A DNA stretch of 64,000 nt from contig CACLGX010000004.1 of assembly GCA_902606585.1 (NCBI GenBank), forward strand, positions 1 through 64,000, read 5' to 3'. Every line of letters begins with the position of its first letter. Positions within the stretch are counted from its first letter, which is position 1. This stretch comes from Paracoccaceae bacterium (GTDB lineage Bacteria > Pseudomonadota > Alphaproteobacteria > Rhodobacterales > Rhodobacteraceae). The position numbers were made by a program, and so were the translations under genes. Of this stretch, positions 28,263 to 38,794 are shown piece after piece. The notes under the pieces are model-generated. The model did not search any database. It was not told the DNA's origin and saw nothing but the letters and a program-made list of their open reading frames with translations.

Positions 28263-28928
28263 TTAAAAATCTAAATCATTATAATGATCAGAAGGTGGAA
28301 ACCCGGAGATTTGATCTGCTAAAATACCACGAAAAGCTGGGCGCGATTTTATTTTTGCATACCAGTCTTTTACTGTGTTTGACTCAACCCAATCAACATC
28401 TTTTGTATAATCCAATGTTGAAAAATGAGCAGCAGCGGTAAAATCGGCTAAAGTCATGGAATTTCCAGCCAGCCACCTGCGGCGTTCTAATAAAAAAGTC
28501 ATGTAGTCTAAATGATATTTAATTTTGCGTTTTCCATTCATAACATTTTTACTATCAGGAGCGCCCTGTTTCATAATTTTCTTATTTATTCTCTCGTGTA
28601 AGAGTTTGGATGTTACTTCAAAATGGAACTTATCATCGAACCAATTTACCAATCTTCTCACTTCGTAGCGATCCTCAGGGCTATCTGGCATTAATTTGGG
28701 CTGTGGGTACAAATCTTCCAAAAACTCACAGATAGGAGTACTTTCGGTAAGAAGCATTCCATCCAATTGTAAAATAGGTATTTTACCACTTGGACTTTTT
28801 TTCAAAAACTCAGGAGACTTCTCCCAATACCTCTCCTCAATGAGTTCCACTTCAACTTTTTTTTCAGCCAATACAAGGCGAACTTTTCTACAAAATGGTG
28901 AAAGAGGAAGATGATAAAGTCTAAGCAT
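28263..28928 (-). CDS. Glutathione S-transferase family protein
   Basis: A GST of 221 residues: thioredoxin-like N-terminal domain (LYHLPLSPFCRKVRL, ESTPICEFLE) and all-helical C-terminal domain with LADFTAAAHF. SPFCRK puts a Cys near residue 12, as in beta/omega-like classes, where it could form a mixed disulfide with glutathione. GST and queG are often neighbours in this group. Substrate unknown. It lies 79 bases from queG. Confidence 0.9.
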   Translation of the reverse strand: MLRLYHLPLSPFCRKVRLVLAEKKVEVELIEERYWEKSPEFLKKSPSGKIPILQLDGMLLTESTPICEFLEDLYPQPKLMPDSPEDRYEVRRLVNWFDDKFHFEVTSKLLHERINKKIMKQGAPDSKNVMNGKRKIKYHLDYMTFLLERRRWLAGNSMTLADFTAAAHFSTLDYTKDVDWVESNTVKDWYAKIKSRPAFRGILADQISGFPPSDHYNDLDF

Positions 28929-28981
28929 TTCAAAAATTAAATATTCTTCTCAAAGACACATGCACCGAATTCAAACGATTT

Positions 28982-29650
28982 TCAATCAGTAAAACAATCT
29001 GAACGGTCATCTTTCAGTATCGTGGCAGCTCCATCAGCAATTGATAGCGCGCGTTTCTGAATAAATTTACTGGGATCTATTACTGAGCGCTGTTTGGGAT
29101 CGGGTAAAACAGCTGCTAGCAAAGCCGCTTGCTGTAAGCTCAATTTACTGGAAGATATTCCAAAGAGTTTCTGACTGGCCTCTTCAATTCCAAAAATACC
29201 CTGATCAAATTCAGCAATATTCAAATAAACCTCAAGAATTCGCTTTTTTGGCCAAGAAATCTCTACGACTGGGGTCAAAACAGCTTCAAAGGCTTTTCTG
29301 ATCCAACTTCTTTGGTGCCAGAGAAACAAGTTTTTTACAACTTGCTGACTTAATGTGGATGCGCCTCTCTTGGATCCTTGATCAATAGCTGACCGAATTG
29401 CTGCCAAATCAAAACCCCAATGATTGCAAAAATTCACATCCTCCGCAGCCACAATACTTAAGGGTACACTCGCTGATATATCTTTTAAACTGACCCAAGA
29501 ATAAGATATTGCCCCATGATTTGAAGTCTCTGAAATCATGTAAGGCGTGGTAGGAATAGGAATAAATCTAAAAAGTAGAACGATGGCAAATACTAATATG
29601 AAAAACAGGATCAAACCTGTCATGAAAATTTTTTTGATTTTTTGACGCAT
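28982..29650 (-). CDS. mtgA: Monofunctional peptidoglycan glycosyltransferase
   Basis: A GT51 transglycosylase of 222 residues: an N-terminal membrane anchor (MTGLILFFILVFAIVLLFRF) and the catalytic motif AAEDVNFCNHWGFD, in which Glu is the general base, followed by GASTLSQQVVKNLFL and the RKAFEAVLTPVVE motif. It polymerises lipid II into glycan strands without transpeptidation. The ATG at 29650 lies before a basic stretch and anchor; a GTG at 29680 is an alternative. It follows gltB by 119 bases. Confidence 0.94.
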   Translation of the reverse strand: MRQKIKKIFMTGLILFFILVFAIVLLFRFIPIPTTPYMISETSNHGAISYSWVSLKDISASVPLSIVAAEDVNFCNHWGFDLAAIRSAIDQGSKRGASTLSQQVVKNLFLWHQRSWIRKAFEAVLTPVVEISWPKKRILEVYLNIAEFDQGIFGIEEASQKLFGISSSKLSLQQAALLAAVLPDPKQRSVIDPSKFIQKRALSIADGAATILKDDRSDCFTD

Positions 29651-29769
29651 TAAAAATTTGCCCAATGTTTCTATATGCACAGACAGTGCTTTCTATCTAT
29701 AGCAAACCTTTGGATTAAAACATCATTTGCTTGGCAAAACAATTCCAGCATAAGCTCTGGTTTTGAATG

Positions 29770-32700
29770 TTATTCAGCCGGAATTGCTCCCTTATCAAAA
29801 GAAATTGGATGCGAAATTTTGTTAAGCATTTCTTTTGGGCAAATCTGGATAAAGTTATTTACCTCAATATCCCAGTTACGTAAAATTTCCTGGGCTCTTC
29901 GACTTTCTGTTTCAAGAGCGTGTTTTTCCACTAAAATTCTCAACTCTTTTTTCCAGTAATCAACTTGAACTCTTGCTGTGACAATCGATTCCATGTTCAT
30001 AACTTCTTCTGCTTGGTTTTCTGGGTCATAAATATAAGCCATTCCACCGGTCATACCCGCACCAAAATTAGCACCAATACTTCCAAGAATAACCGCCACT
30101 CCTCCAGTCATATACTCACACCCGTTCGACCCACAACCCTCTACAACAACCTTTGCGCCCGAGTTTCTTACTGCAAAACGCTCTCCTGCACGCCCGGAAG
30201 CAAACAAAAATCCATCCGTTGCTCCGTACAAAACTGTGTTACCGATAATAGTATTGTCCGCCGCTATTAATGGACTTATCATTGGCGGTCTAATGACTAT
30301 TGTACCACCAGATAACCCCTTGCCTACGTAGTCATTTGCATCGCCTGAAACTTCTAACTTCAAACCTGGAGCGGCAAAAGCTCCTAATGCTTGACCAGCG
30401 GACCCTGTCAACTTAACAGTTAAATGGTCTTCTTGCAGCGAATTTCGCATTCCAAATCTTTGTACGATTTCACTTGATGTCCGAGTCCCAACCGTTCTAT
30501 GCGTATTTTGAATAACATAAGAAAGCTGCATTTTTTCACCATCTTTCAAAAATCTCTCTGCATCACGTACAATTTTTTTATCCAATGTTTCGGGAACTTC
30601 ATTTCTTGCCCGAGACCTATCATATGAAATGCTATGAGCCCCATCTACGGTTATTAATAAAGGGTTCAAGTCAAGATCATCAAGATGATCGGAGCCTCTA
30701 CTTACTTGGCCAAGCAAATCAGCACGGCCAATAATTTCATCCACACTGCGCGCACCTATTTCTGCTAGAATTTCTCTAACTTCCTGAGCATAGAAAGTAA
30801 TAAGGTTAACAACTTTGTCCGCATTACCAGTAAATTTTTCGCGCAAACTTTCATCTTGAGTGCAAACTCCTACTGGGCAAGTATTTGACTGGCACTGACG
30901 AACCATAATACACCCCATAGCTATTAAAGCAGCAGTACCTATCCCAAATTCTTCAGCACCCATCATGGCAGCCATTACTATGTCACGCCCCGTTCGCAAG
31001 CCACCATCAGTTCTTAGCGTGATCCTTTCTCTTAGGTTGTTCATAGCTAATACTTGGTGAGCTTCCGTTAGTCCCATTTCCCAAGGCAAACCGGCAAATT
31101 TTATTGATGTTGCCGGGGAAGCTCCGGTTCCTCCATTATGACCTGAAATTAAAATGACGTCAGCTTCAGCTTTAGCCACACCAGCGGCTATTGTTCCAAC
31201 ACCAGAAGCAGCGACCAATTTTACCGTTACTTTGCATCTTGGATTAATTTGCTTCAGATCATAAATCAGCTGCGCAAGATCTTCTATAGAATAAATGTCA
31301 TGATGCGGTGGCGGCGAGATCAAAGTCACTCCTTTAGTCGAGTGTCTTAATCGAGCTATCAAATCTGTGACCTTCATTCCTGGAAGTTGGCCACCTTCAC
31401 CTGGTTTGGCTCCTTGTGCTACTTTTATTTCCAATTCTTCACACTGATTAAGGTATTCTGCTGTAACACCAAAACGACCAGAAGCAACTTGTTTAATTTT
31501 TGCCGATGGGTTGTCACCATTTGGCTCTGGATGGAAGTGTGCAGGATCTTCACCACCCTCTCCACTATCCGATTTTGCGCCAATTCTGTTCATGGCGACA
31601 TTAAGCGTTTTGTGAGCTTCAGGGCTAAGTGCTCCCAAAGACATACCAGGTGTCACGAACCGCTTTCGGATGGATGTTATACTTTCAACGTCCTCTAATG
31701 GTATTGGCTCACCTATCGGCTTTATAGCTAAGAGATCTCGCAAATGAATAGGTGGGTTAGATTGCATTCGATTTGAATACTGCTTCCACAAATCATAACT
31801 TGCTCTGTTGCATGCTGTTTGCATCATATGCATGGTTTGTGCTTCCCAGGCATGCGACTCACCTGTTTTTCTTGATTTGTAAAATCCACCAATCGGTAAA
31901 ATATCTTGTCCAAACCAACCATGCTTATGAATTTCAATTGCTTTTTGTTGAATACCATTTACACCGATACCTGATATCCTGCTCATTAGCCCAGGGAAGT
32001 ATTCAGCACACATTGCGCGAGACAAGCCGACAGCTTCAAAATTCAAGCCTCCCCTATATGATGAAACAACAGAAATACCCATTTTCGACATTATTTTGAG
32101 TAATCCCTGATCAATAGCCTCTTTATAACGTTGGGTAGCTTCCGTTAAAGGACCTTTTAACAATCCACGCTCAATTCGATCCGCGATCGTATCTTCCGCC
32201 AAATATGCATTTACGACAGTTGCACCTGCACCGATTAAAACGGCAAAATAGTGTGGGTCAATGCATTCAGCAGATCTAACATTCAACGAACAAAATGTTC
32301 GCAAGCCTTTTCTGGTCAAATGGCTATGAACTGCTGAGGTTGCAAGTATCATAGGTACGGCAACTTTTGTTTCAGTAGAATGCTGATCTGACAAAACCAA
32401 ATGACCTGCACCCGATCTAACAGCATCTTCTGCCTCCGATCTTATGCGCTCCAACTCAACCTGTAATGCCCCTTGCTCTGCATTTAAATCAAATGTGCAG
32501 TCGATTTCGACTAAATCGGCTTTAAATTGCTTCTTCAGTGCTTGCCATTGTGAATTTCCAACAAAAGGACTATCCAAAACTAATATTTCTGTTTGAGTGC
32601 TACTCTCGTCCAAAACATTTTTTAAGTTACCAAAACGTGTCTTTAGTGACATCACACGATATTCGCGCAAACTATCAATTGGTGGATTAGTAACTTGTGA

Positions 32701-34341
32701 AAAGTTTTGCCGAAAGTAATGACTTAGCGGCCTATATTTTTTTGATAAAACCGCACTTGGTGTATCATCCCCCATTGACGCCAGCGTTTCTTTTGCATCT
32801 TCAACCATTGGGGCTAAAATTTGTTCAATTTCTTCAATTGAATAGCCTGCTGCTATCTGTCTCTTTCTAAGCTGCTTTCCTGAAAAGACGGCCTTTTCTG
32901 TAACTTTTGATAGCACTTTATCAAGATCAGTGATCTTGCTAACCCAATCTCCAAAGGGCTGACTTTCTGCTAGTTTGTTTTTTATCTCTTTATCGTGAAA
33001 TAGGCGACCCTCTTCCATATCAACCGCCAAAAGTTGCCCAGGACCAAGAGCTCCTTTTTCTCTAATTGTTGCCTCATCAGTGGGCACCATACCAACTTCA
33101 GAACCGGCAATTAAAAGACCATCGCCAGTCACAACATAACGCATTGGTCGTAGACCGTTTCGGTCTAATCCAGCACAAACCCAGCGACCATCAGTCATTG
33201 CTAAAGCGGCTGGGCCATCCCAAGGTTCCATAATAGAATTACAATAGGAATACATATCACGCCATTTTTTTGGCAACTCTTTTGCTTGATTTGACCAACT
33301 TTCAGGCACTAACATGGTCTTAGCCATTGGCGCATCACGACCAGCACGCACAAGGACTTCAAAAACTGCATCCAGAGCTGCAGAATCGGAAGCACCTCCA
33401 GGAACGATTGGCTTTATATCATCAGCTAATGGTCCAAAGGCATTCGAAGCCATGCGGATTTCATGACTTTTCATCCAGTTTGTATTCCCCTTTAACGTAT
33501 TTATTTCTCCGTTATGGGCAAGCATTCTGAAAGGTTGAGCCAACCACCATTGTGGAAATGTATTTGTAGAATAACGCTGATGATAGATAGCGAATGCGCT
33601 TTCAAATCTTTCATCCATCAAATCAGGATAAAATACTGCCACTTGTTCGGCTAACATCATTCCTTTGTATATGATAGACCTACATGATAACGAAGCTAGG
33701 TATAAATCCGTAATACCTGCTTCAGCTGCCGATTTTTCTATCCTACGTCGAAGAACATACAGTTCTCGCTCAAAGGTCACTTCATCGACACCCTTTGAGT
33801 TTGAGATAAGAATTTGTTCAATCTCGGGTCTTGTAGCGTTGGCTTTTTCACCAAGACATCCGACTTCAACAGGAACGTGCCGCCATCCATAAATGTAATA
33901 TCCCATTCGCAAAACTTCGGACTCGACGATTATTCTACAAGTTTCCTGTGCTCCAAAATCGGTTCTAGGTAAAAAAACCTGACCAACGGCAATTAATTCA
34001 TCAAGTCGTGGTTCATGTCCGGTACGCCTAATTTGGTCGTAAAAAAATGGTACTGGGATTTGGATGTGAATACCTGCCCCATCCCCAGTTTTACCATCTG
34101 CATCGACTGCTCCTCTATGCCAAATAGCTTTCAATGCATCTATACCGTTTTCAACTACTTTCCTGTTCGGCTTTCCATCTAATGAAACGACCAAACCAAC
34201 ACCACAAGACGCATGCTCCATATCTTCTCGATACAAACTATTTTTTGACATCCAGTTTCGTTTTTCATTTTCTGCTTTAACCCATTTTTCGCCGTATGTT
34301 GTTTTTTCAAAGCTTTCAAAATTACTTTTTTCTGATTTCAT
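29770..34341 (-). CDS. gltB: Glutamate synthase large subunit
   Basis: A protein of 1523 residues. Cys46 in EHASCGVGL is the glutaminase nucleophile that becomes the N-terminus after removal of a 45-residue leader. Then come the class II amidotransferase domain, the central domain, the FMN-binding synthase domain (SGEGGEDPAHFHP, GHNGGTGASP), the 3Fe-4S cysteines (CIMVRQCQSNTCPVGVC) and the C-terminal beta-helix with GGTIVIRPP. With GltD it makes two glutamates from glutamine and 2-oxoglutarate. It is downstream of gltD, the reverse of the E. coli order. Confidence 0.98.
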   Translation of the reverse strand: MKSEKSNFESFEKTTYGEKWVKAENEKRNWMSKNSLYREDMEHASCGVGLVVSLDGKPNRKVVENGIDALKAIWHRGAVDADGKTGDGAGIHIQIPVPFFYDQIRRTGHEPRLDELIAVGQVFLPRTDFGAQETCRIIVESEVLRMGYYIYGWRHVPVEVGCLGEKANATRPEIEQILISNSKGVDEVTFERELYVLRRRIEKSAAEAGITDLYLASLSCRSIIYKGMMLAEQVAVFYPDLMDERFESAFAIYHQRYSTNTFPQWWLAQPFRMLAHNGEINTLKGNTNWMKSHEIRMASNAFGPLADDIKPIVPGGASDSAALDAVFEVLVRAGRDAPMAKTMLVPESWSNQAKELPKKWRDMYSYCNSIMEPWDGPAALAMTDGRWVCAGLDRNGLRPMRYVVTGDGLLIAGSEVGMVPTDEATIREKGALGPGQLLAVDMEEGRLFHDKEIKNKLAESQPFGDWVSKITDLDKVLSKVTEKAVFSGKQLRKRQIAAGYSIEEIEQILAPMVEDAKETLASMGDDTPSAVLSKKYRPLSHYFRQNFSQVTNPPIDSLREYRVMSLKTRFGNLKNVLDESSTQTEILVLDSPFVGNSQWQALKKQFKADLVEIDCTFDLNAEQGALQVELERIRSEAEDAVRSGAGHLVLSDQHSTETKVAVPMILATSAVHSHLTRKGLRTFCSLNVRSAECIDPHYFAVLIGAGATVVNAYLAEDTIADRIERGLLKGPLTEATQRYKEAIDQGLLKIMSKMGISVVSSYRGGLNFEAVGLSRAMCAEYFPGLMSRISGIGVNGIQQKAIEIHKHGWFGQDILPIGGFYKSRKTGESHAWEAQTMHMMQTACNRASYDLWKQYSNRMQSNPPIHLRDLLAIKPIGEPIPLEDVESITSIRKRFVTPGMSLGALSPEAHKTLNVAMNRIGAKSDSGEGGEDPAHFHPEPNGDNPSAKIKQVASGRFGVTAEYLNQCEELEIKVAQGAKPGEGGQLPGMKVTDLIARLRHSTKGVTLISPPPHHDIYSIEDLAQLIYDLKQINPRCKVTVKLVAASGVGTIAAGVAKAEADVILISGHNGGTGASPATSIKFAGLPWEMGLTEAHQVLAMNNLRERITLRTDGGLRTGRDIVMAAMMGAEEFGIGTAALIAMGCIMVRQCQSNTCPVGVCTQDESLREKFTGNADKVVNLITFYAQEVREILAEIGARSVDEIIGRADLLGQVSRGSDHLDDLDLNPLLITVDGAHSISYDRSRARNEVPETLDKKIVRDAERFLKDGEKMQLSYVIQNTHRTVGTRTSSEIVQRFGMRNSLQEDHLTVKLTGSAGQALGAFAAPGLKLEVSGDANDYVGKGLSGGTIVIRPPMISPLIAADNTIIGNTVLYGATDGFLFASGRAGERFAVRNSGAKVVVEGCGSNGCEYMTGGVAVILGSIGANFGAGMTGGMAYIYDPENQAEEVMNMESIVTARVQVDYWKKELRILVEKHALETESRRAQEILRNWDIEVNNFIQICPKEMLNKISHPISFDKGAIPAE

Positions 34342-34389
34342 GATTTAATATTCCAGTGTTTTTCTTTTATCTTTGCAAAAACAATAGCC

Positions 34390-35865
34390 TCATTCGGCTG
34401 CTATTACTTTGGTCGCTTCTATTTCGCTCAAAATCGCATTTGCAGTTTCTCGCCCATCTTTAATCGCCCAAACAACTAAAGAAGCACCTCTAACGATGTC
34501 GCCGACAGCATAAACTTTTTCTAATTTTGTTTTTCCTGTCTCATACTCAACCTTTATAGTGCCCCAACGAGAAACAGGGAGATCAGGCTGATCCCAAAGT
34601 GTAGGAAGATCTTCTGGCTCAAAACCTAGTGCCTCAATTACTAAATCTGCTTCCTCCAAATACTCAGAGCCAATTATTTCCTCCGGAGTTCTGCGCCCAG
34701 TTGCATCTGGGTCCCCAAGTCGCATTTTCTGAACAATTATACCCTTCAAGTCACCTTCTTGAGCTTCCAAATTTAATAGATCGGGGTCTCTCAACTCGTT
34801 TGACAAAGCTTTAGGCGAAGTGAGCCATTCGAATATAACACCTTCCTCCTCAGCGTTTTTAACTTCTCTTTGTGAACCAGGCATATTTGCCCTATCTCGT
34901 CTATACAAACACCTAACTGAAGTAGCGCCCTGTCTTACCGCAGTACGAACACAATCCATGGCCGTATCACCACCACCTATTACTACAACTTTTTTCCCAT
35001 TGGCATTAAATATACCAGTCTCAAATTCTTTAACACTATCGCCAAAACTTAATCTATTAGAAGCAGTCAAATAGTCCAACGCGGCTACTTTACCTTTTAG
35101 TTCACCATTTGGAATATCCAGCCCACGCGCTTTGTAAACTCCTGTTGCCAATATAACAAAATCATACTTTTCCCTAATTTCATCAAACGTGACATCTACG
35201 CCAACATTTGTATTTAAAACAAATTTTATACCACTCTTTTCAAGTTGTTCATTCCGCCGCATCACAATGTCTTTTTCCAGTTTAAATCCTGGTATTCCAT
35301 AAGTTAGAAGTCCACCTGCTCTATCGTAGCGGTCATAGATAGTTACATCTAGACCTTCCTGCCTAAGCCTATCTGCTGCAGCCAGACCTCCAGGACCAGC
35401 ACCTATTATACCAACACTTTTATCAACACTGTTAACGGGCTTATTGACTTTCACCCAACCTTCTTCCCAAGCCGTATCAGTTATATATTTTTCTATAGCT
35501 CCTATTGTCACTGTCTCATGACCCGATTGCTCAATAACACAGTTGCCCTCACACAAGCGATCTTGAGGACAAATTCTTCCACATATTTCTGGAAAGGTGT
35601 TTGTTGCCTGACTTGCTTCATAAGCTTCCTGCAGTCGTCCCTCTGCTGTAAGTTTAAGCCAGTCGGGAATATTATTATGAAGGGGACAGTGGGATTGACA
35701 GTATGGTACACCGCATTGACTGCAGCGGCTTGCTTGTTCTTCTGCTTTAGCACCAGCAAATTCTGAGTAGATTTCTAAAAAATCTTTCTTACGTGTACTA
35801 GCACTACGCTTTTCAGGCATCTGCCTTTCAAAATTTACAAATTTCAACATTGGTTGCTTTGCCAC
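34390..35865 (-). CDS. gltD: Glutamate synthase small subunit
   Basis: A protein of 491 residues that feeds NADPH electrons to GltB. The N-terminal part has two cysteine clusters (CSQCGVPYCQSHCP and CGRICPQDRLCEGNC), the FAD motif is GIIGAGPGGLAAADRL and the NADPH motif is VVVIGGGDTAMDCV. The start is GTG (35865) with GGAG eight bases before it. It is the first gene of the gltD-gltB pair, with 48 bases between them. Confidence 0.97.
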   Translation of the reverse strand: MAKQPMLKFVNFERQMPEKRSASTRKKDFLEIYSEFAGAKAEEQASRCSQCGVPYCQSHCPLHNNIPDWLKLTAEGRLQEAYEASQATNTFPEICGRICPQDRLCEGNCVIEQSGHETVTIGAIEKYITDTAWEEGWVKVNKPVNSVDKSVGIIGAGPGGLAAADRLRQEGLDVTIYDRYDRAGGLLTYGIPGFKLEKDIVMRRNEQLEKSGIKFVLNTNVGVDVTFDEIREKYDFVILATGVYKARGLDIPNGELKGKVAALDYLTASNRLSFGDSVKEFETGIFNANGKKVVVIGGGDTAMDCVRTAVRQGATSVRCLYRRDRANMPGSQREVKNAEEEGVIFEWLTSPKALSNELRDPDLLNLEAQEGDLKGIIVQKMRLGDPDATGRRTPEEIIGSEYLEEADLVIEALGFEPEDLPTLWDQPDLPVSRWGTIKVEYETGKTKLEKVYAVGDIVRGASLVVWAIKDGRETANAILSEIEATKVIAAE

Positions 35866-36063
35866 TGCTGGTCTCCGTTTTGCTTAAATTGCTCTCATAT
35901 ACTAGTTTATTTCAAAAGAAAAGTCAGTATTTATGACCTATTAAATTAAAATAATTCCCTTAATCAAATTTCAGTTAAAAAAATGATAAAATTTAGGTCC
36001 GATTCGGTTATAATTAAAAAATGCTATCTGTAAATTTTTAGTGTATAGGTCAAAATATTTAAA

Positions 36064-36885
36064 ATGGGTTTTTTTAAAATGGAATTGCTCAACGTCATTT
36101 TTTTATCGTTGATTCAAGGTATTACAGAATTTTTACCAATATCCTCGAGTGCTCATCTTATTTTATTTCCAACATTTAGTGGAAATAAAGACCAAGGACT
36201 TTTAATTGATATTTCTGTTCACCTTGGAAGCCTGATTGCTGTAACAACATTTTTCTGGACTGATGTACGAGCCATCATAGCAAGCGCTGTTAAATTCTTT
36301 TCTGGAAATTTACATGATTCCACTAGCAATTTGGTAGTCTGCTTAGTTGTCGCAACTACTCCTGCAGTGGTTTTGGGCGCTGCGTTAAAATACACAGGGC
36401 TGTACGATTATATTAGAGAAAGTACCCTTATAATTGGCATAGCTATGATTGGGTTTGGTATTTTATTGTGGGTCTCCGACAAAAAGGAGCAAGTCAATTT
36501 GAAGATATCTGATTGGACGATTAGACACGCCCTTATATTAGGATTTTGGCAGATGCTCGCGTTAATTCCCGGTACGTCAAGATCCGGAATAACAATTACA
36601 GGTGCTCGCTTTTTAAACTATAATAGGTCAAGCGCGATAAAAATATCGATGCTTATGTCGATACCAACAATAATTGCAGCCGCTACTCTAGAATTTTATT
36701 CTTTAGGTTTTGAAAACATTTCAATAAATTGGCTCGAAATAGTTTTAGCAATAATTATCTCCGCACTGGCGGCTTTTGGAGCTCTAAGTTTAATGATGCG
36801 ATTATTAACGACTATTAATTTTACTCCTTATGTTTTATACAGAATGTTGCTCGGAAGTTTTTTAATAATATGGGCTATTATGTAA
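36064..36885 (+). CDS. uppP: Undecaprenyl-diphosphatase UppP/BacA
   Basis: An integral membrane phosphatase of 273 residues with the two active-site segments GITEFLPISSSAHL (Glu-rich) and PGTSRSGITITGA (P-loop-like), surrounded by several transmembrane helices. It regenerates undecaprenyl phosphate for cell-wall synthesis. Two in-frame ATG codons (36064, 36079) precede it and neither has a good ribosome binding site. TATAAT at 36009-36014 may be the -10 of its promoter, with no clear -35. Confidence 0.95.
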   Translation: MGFFKMELLNVIFLSLIQGITEFLPISSSAHLILFPTFSGNKDQGLLIDISVHLGSLIAVTTFFWTDVRAIIASAVKFFSGNLHDSTSNLVVCLVVATTPAVVLGAALKYTGLYDYIRESTLIIGIAMIGFGILLWVSDKKEQVNLKISDWTIRHALILGFWQMLALIPGTSRSGITITGARFLNYNRSSAIKISMLMSIPTIIAAATLEFYSLGFENISINWLEIVLAIIISALAAFGALSLMMRLLTTINFTPYVLYRMLLGSFLIIWAIM

Positions 36886-36940
36886 TGTTGCACCACTATG
36901 AAACTAACCTGAATAACAAAGGACTAAAAAGGATAACCAA

Positions 36941-37384
36941 ATGACCGACACAATATATATCCTCAATGGCCCCAATATGAATTTATTAGGAAAAAGGCAG
37001 CCAGAGCTTTATGGCTCCAAAACCTTAAATGATGTGGAAAAATCATGTAGTGCAATAGCTAATGAAAAAGCTTTTAAAATTGATCTACGTCAATCAAACA
37101 GCGAAGCAGATTTAATAGATTGGATTCATGAGGCAAGAAATGTTGGCGCCGGTATTGTAATAAACCCAGCCGCCTACTCACATACATCTATAGCAATCAT
37201 GGATGCGCTGATGGCGTTTGAGGGACCAGTGATAGAAGTTCACGTGTCTAACATACATAAGCGGGAAGAATTTCGTCATCAGTCTTATGTTTCCCTGAGA
37301 GCCGATGGCATAATAGCAGGCCTTGGGGTAAAAGGTTACGAATTTGCTGTTATGAAGATATTGGAAGTCCTGAAAAGTAAATAA
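36941..37384 (+). CDS. aroQ: Type II 3-dehydroquinate dehydratase
   Basis: A shikimate-pathway enzyme of 147 residues. The signature [16 protein letters not shown] holds the catalytic Tyr, [10 protein letters not shown] the binding loop, and [20 protein letters not shown] the catalytic His and ribosome of conserved residues around it. It dehydrates 3-dehydroquinate to 3-dehydroshikimate. AAAAGGATAA precedes the ATG. It forms part of the uppP-moaE run. Confidence 0.96.
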   Translation: MTDTIYILNGPNMNLLGKRQPELYGSKTLNDVEKSCSAIANEKAFKIDLRQSNSEADLIDWIHEARNVGAGIVINPAAYSHTSIAIMDALMAFEGPVIEVHVSNIHKREEFRHQSYVSLRADGIIAGLGVKGYEFAVMKILEVLKSK

Positions 37385-37445
37385 CCAGCGGGTTAATATG
37401 AACCAATACATAGATTATAAGCTCACTTGATTATAAGAATTTAAA

Positions 37446-38066
37446 ATGTGGACAACACCCAACATATTAACAGTTCTGAGATTAATCGCAGCGCCAGCTG
37501 TGGCTATAATGTTTTTATACTTTAACAGGCCATATGCAGATTGGTTTGCACTTTTGCTATTTATTGGAGCAGCTATAACGGACTGGTTTGACGGATTTCT
37601 TGCAAGAGCTTGGGCTCAAGAAACTAAACTTGGGTCAATGCTGGATCCAATAGCAGACAAAGCAATGGTTGTAATAGCTTTGATGGTCATCGTCGGCTAC
37701 TCAAGCATGTCACCCTGGCTAGTATTACCAGCAACAGTTATAATGTTCAGAGAAGTATTTATTTCAGGACTAAGAGAATACTTGGGCGACAAAACAAAGC
37801 TTCTCAAGGTAACAAAAATTGCCAAGCTAAAAACTTCAGCCCAAATGGTGGCTATAGCTGTTTTGTTCTCACATGGCGTATTCGAACATTATCACATCAC
37901 TCTTTCAGCAAAAACCACCACGAGTGCAAAAAATCTGGATATTTTATCCGATGCTATGTTTTATTCTAGTAATTTTGGTCTTTTGTTCCTCTGGATTGCT
38001 GCTGCATTGACATTAATATCAGGCTTCGAATATTTCAAAAAGTCTTGGCCATATTTAAAAGGTTAA
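37446..38066 (+). CDS. pgsA: CDP-diacylglycerol-glycerol-3-phosphate phosphatidyltransferase
   Basis: An inner-membrane CDP-alcohol phosphotransferase of 206 residues. The motif D-G-x2-A-R-x8-G-x3-D-x3-D is complete in DGFLARAWAQE to SMLDPIADK. The remainder is four to five membrane helices. It makes phosphatidylglycerophosphate, precursor of phosphatidylglycerol. moaD begins three bases after its stop, with its ribosome binding site (AAAAGG) in the pgsA end. Confidence 0.95.
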   Translation: MWTTPNILTVLRLIAAPAVAIMFLYFNRPYADWFALLLFIGAAITDWFDGFLARAWAQETKLGSMLDPIADKAMVVIALMVIVGYSSMSPWLVLPATVIMFREVFISGLREYLGDKTKLLKVTKIAKLKTSAQMVAIAVLFSHGVFEHYHITLSAKTTTSAKNLDILSDAMFYSSNFGLLFLWIAAALTLISGFEYFKKSWPYLKG

Positions 38067-38068
38067 AA

Positions 38069-38317
38069 ATGATAGACTTAATTTATTTTTCTTGGATCAG
38101 AGAAAGAATTGGAAAATCAAGTGAGAGCATTGAAACAAGAGCAACAACTATTATTGAGCTTATTGAAGAGCTTAAGAAAAAGGATGTTCGTTATTCCGAA
38201 GTGTTTTCTGACTTAGGCTCTTTTCGAGTTGCTATCAACCAAGAATTAACAAATTTTGATGCGTCTATAATAGAAGCCAAGGAAATAGCTTTTTTTCCAC
38301 CTATGACCGGAGGATAA
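38069..38317 (+). CDS. moaD: Molybdopterin synthase sulfur carrier subunit
   Basis: A ubiquitin-like protein of 82 residues ending in the functional Gly-Gly (PPMTGG), which carries the thiocarboxylate. The start MIDLIYFSWIRERIG at 38069 is typical; the longer frame from 38045 lies inside pgsA. It donates sulfur to precursor Z together with MoaE, the next gene. Confidence 0.94.
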   Translation: MIDLIYFSWIRERIGKSSESIETRATTIIELIEELKKKDVRYSEVFSDLGSFRVAINQELTNFDASIIEAKEIAFFPPMTGG

Positions 38318-38322
38318 CCCAG

Positions 38323-38766
38323 TTGCATATTTCTGTACAAAGTGAATTTTTTGATTTTTCTAAAGAGGTAGAAAATTTCAGTTCAAAATTGGACAACATT
38401 GGAGCTTTGGTAACCTTTACAGGAATTGTAAGAGGGCAAAAATCCAAAAATCTAGATTATATGCTAATCGAGCATTACCCAGGTATGACTGAAACTCAAA
38501 TAAAATTGATCGTTGAAGAAACCTTCAAACGTTGGAAAATATGTGACGCGCTTGTGATACATCGTTATGGGAAACTGGAGCCAGGTGAACCAATTATGAT
38601 GGTCGCAACAGCAGCCCAGCACCGTAAAGAAGCATTCGAGGCAGCCGAATACCTAATGGACTACCTAAAGAGCAGAGCTCCTTTTTGGAAAAAAGAAGTA
38701 TTAAACGGTGAAGGAAATTGGGTGGGGGCAGCAAGCGGAGATGAGGCTGCTTTAAGCCGTTGGTGA
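38323..38766 (+). CDS. moaE: Molybdopterin synthase catalytic subunit
   Basis: A protein of 147 residues with the MoaE core (IHRYGKLEPGEPIMMVA, AAQHRKEAF) and the catalytic lysine region LKSRAPFWKKE. It starts at TTG (38323), supported by a strong GGAGGA at 38309-38314, eight bases away and overlapping the moaD end. The pgsA-moaD-moaE order is common in Rhodobacterales. Confidence 0.95.
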   Translation: MHISVQSEFFDFSKEVENFSSKLDNIGALVTFTGIVRGQKSKNLDYMLIEHYPGMTETQIKLIVEETFKRWKICDALVIHRYGKLEPGEPIMMVATAAQHRKEAFEAAEYLMDYLKSRAPFWKKEVLNGEGNWVGAASGDEAALSRW

Positions 38767-38794
38767 TGACTTTGAATTTAGAATCTGAATGTTA

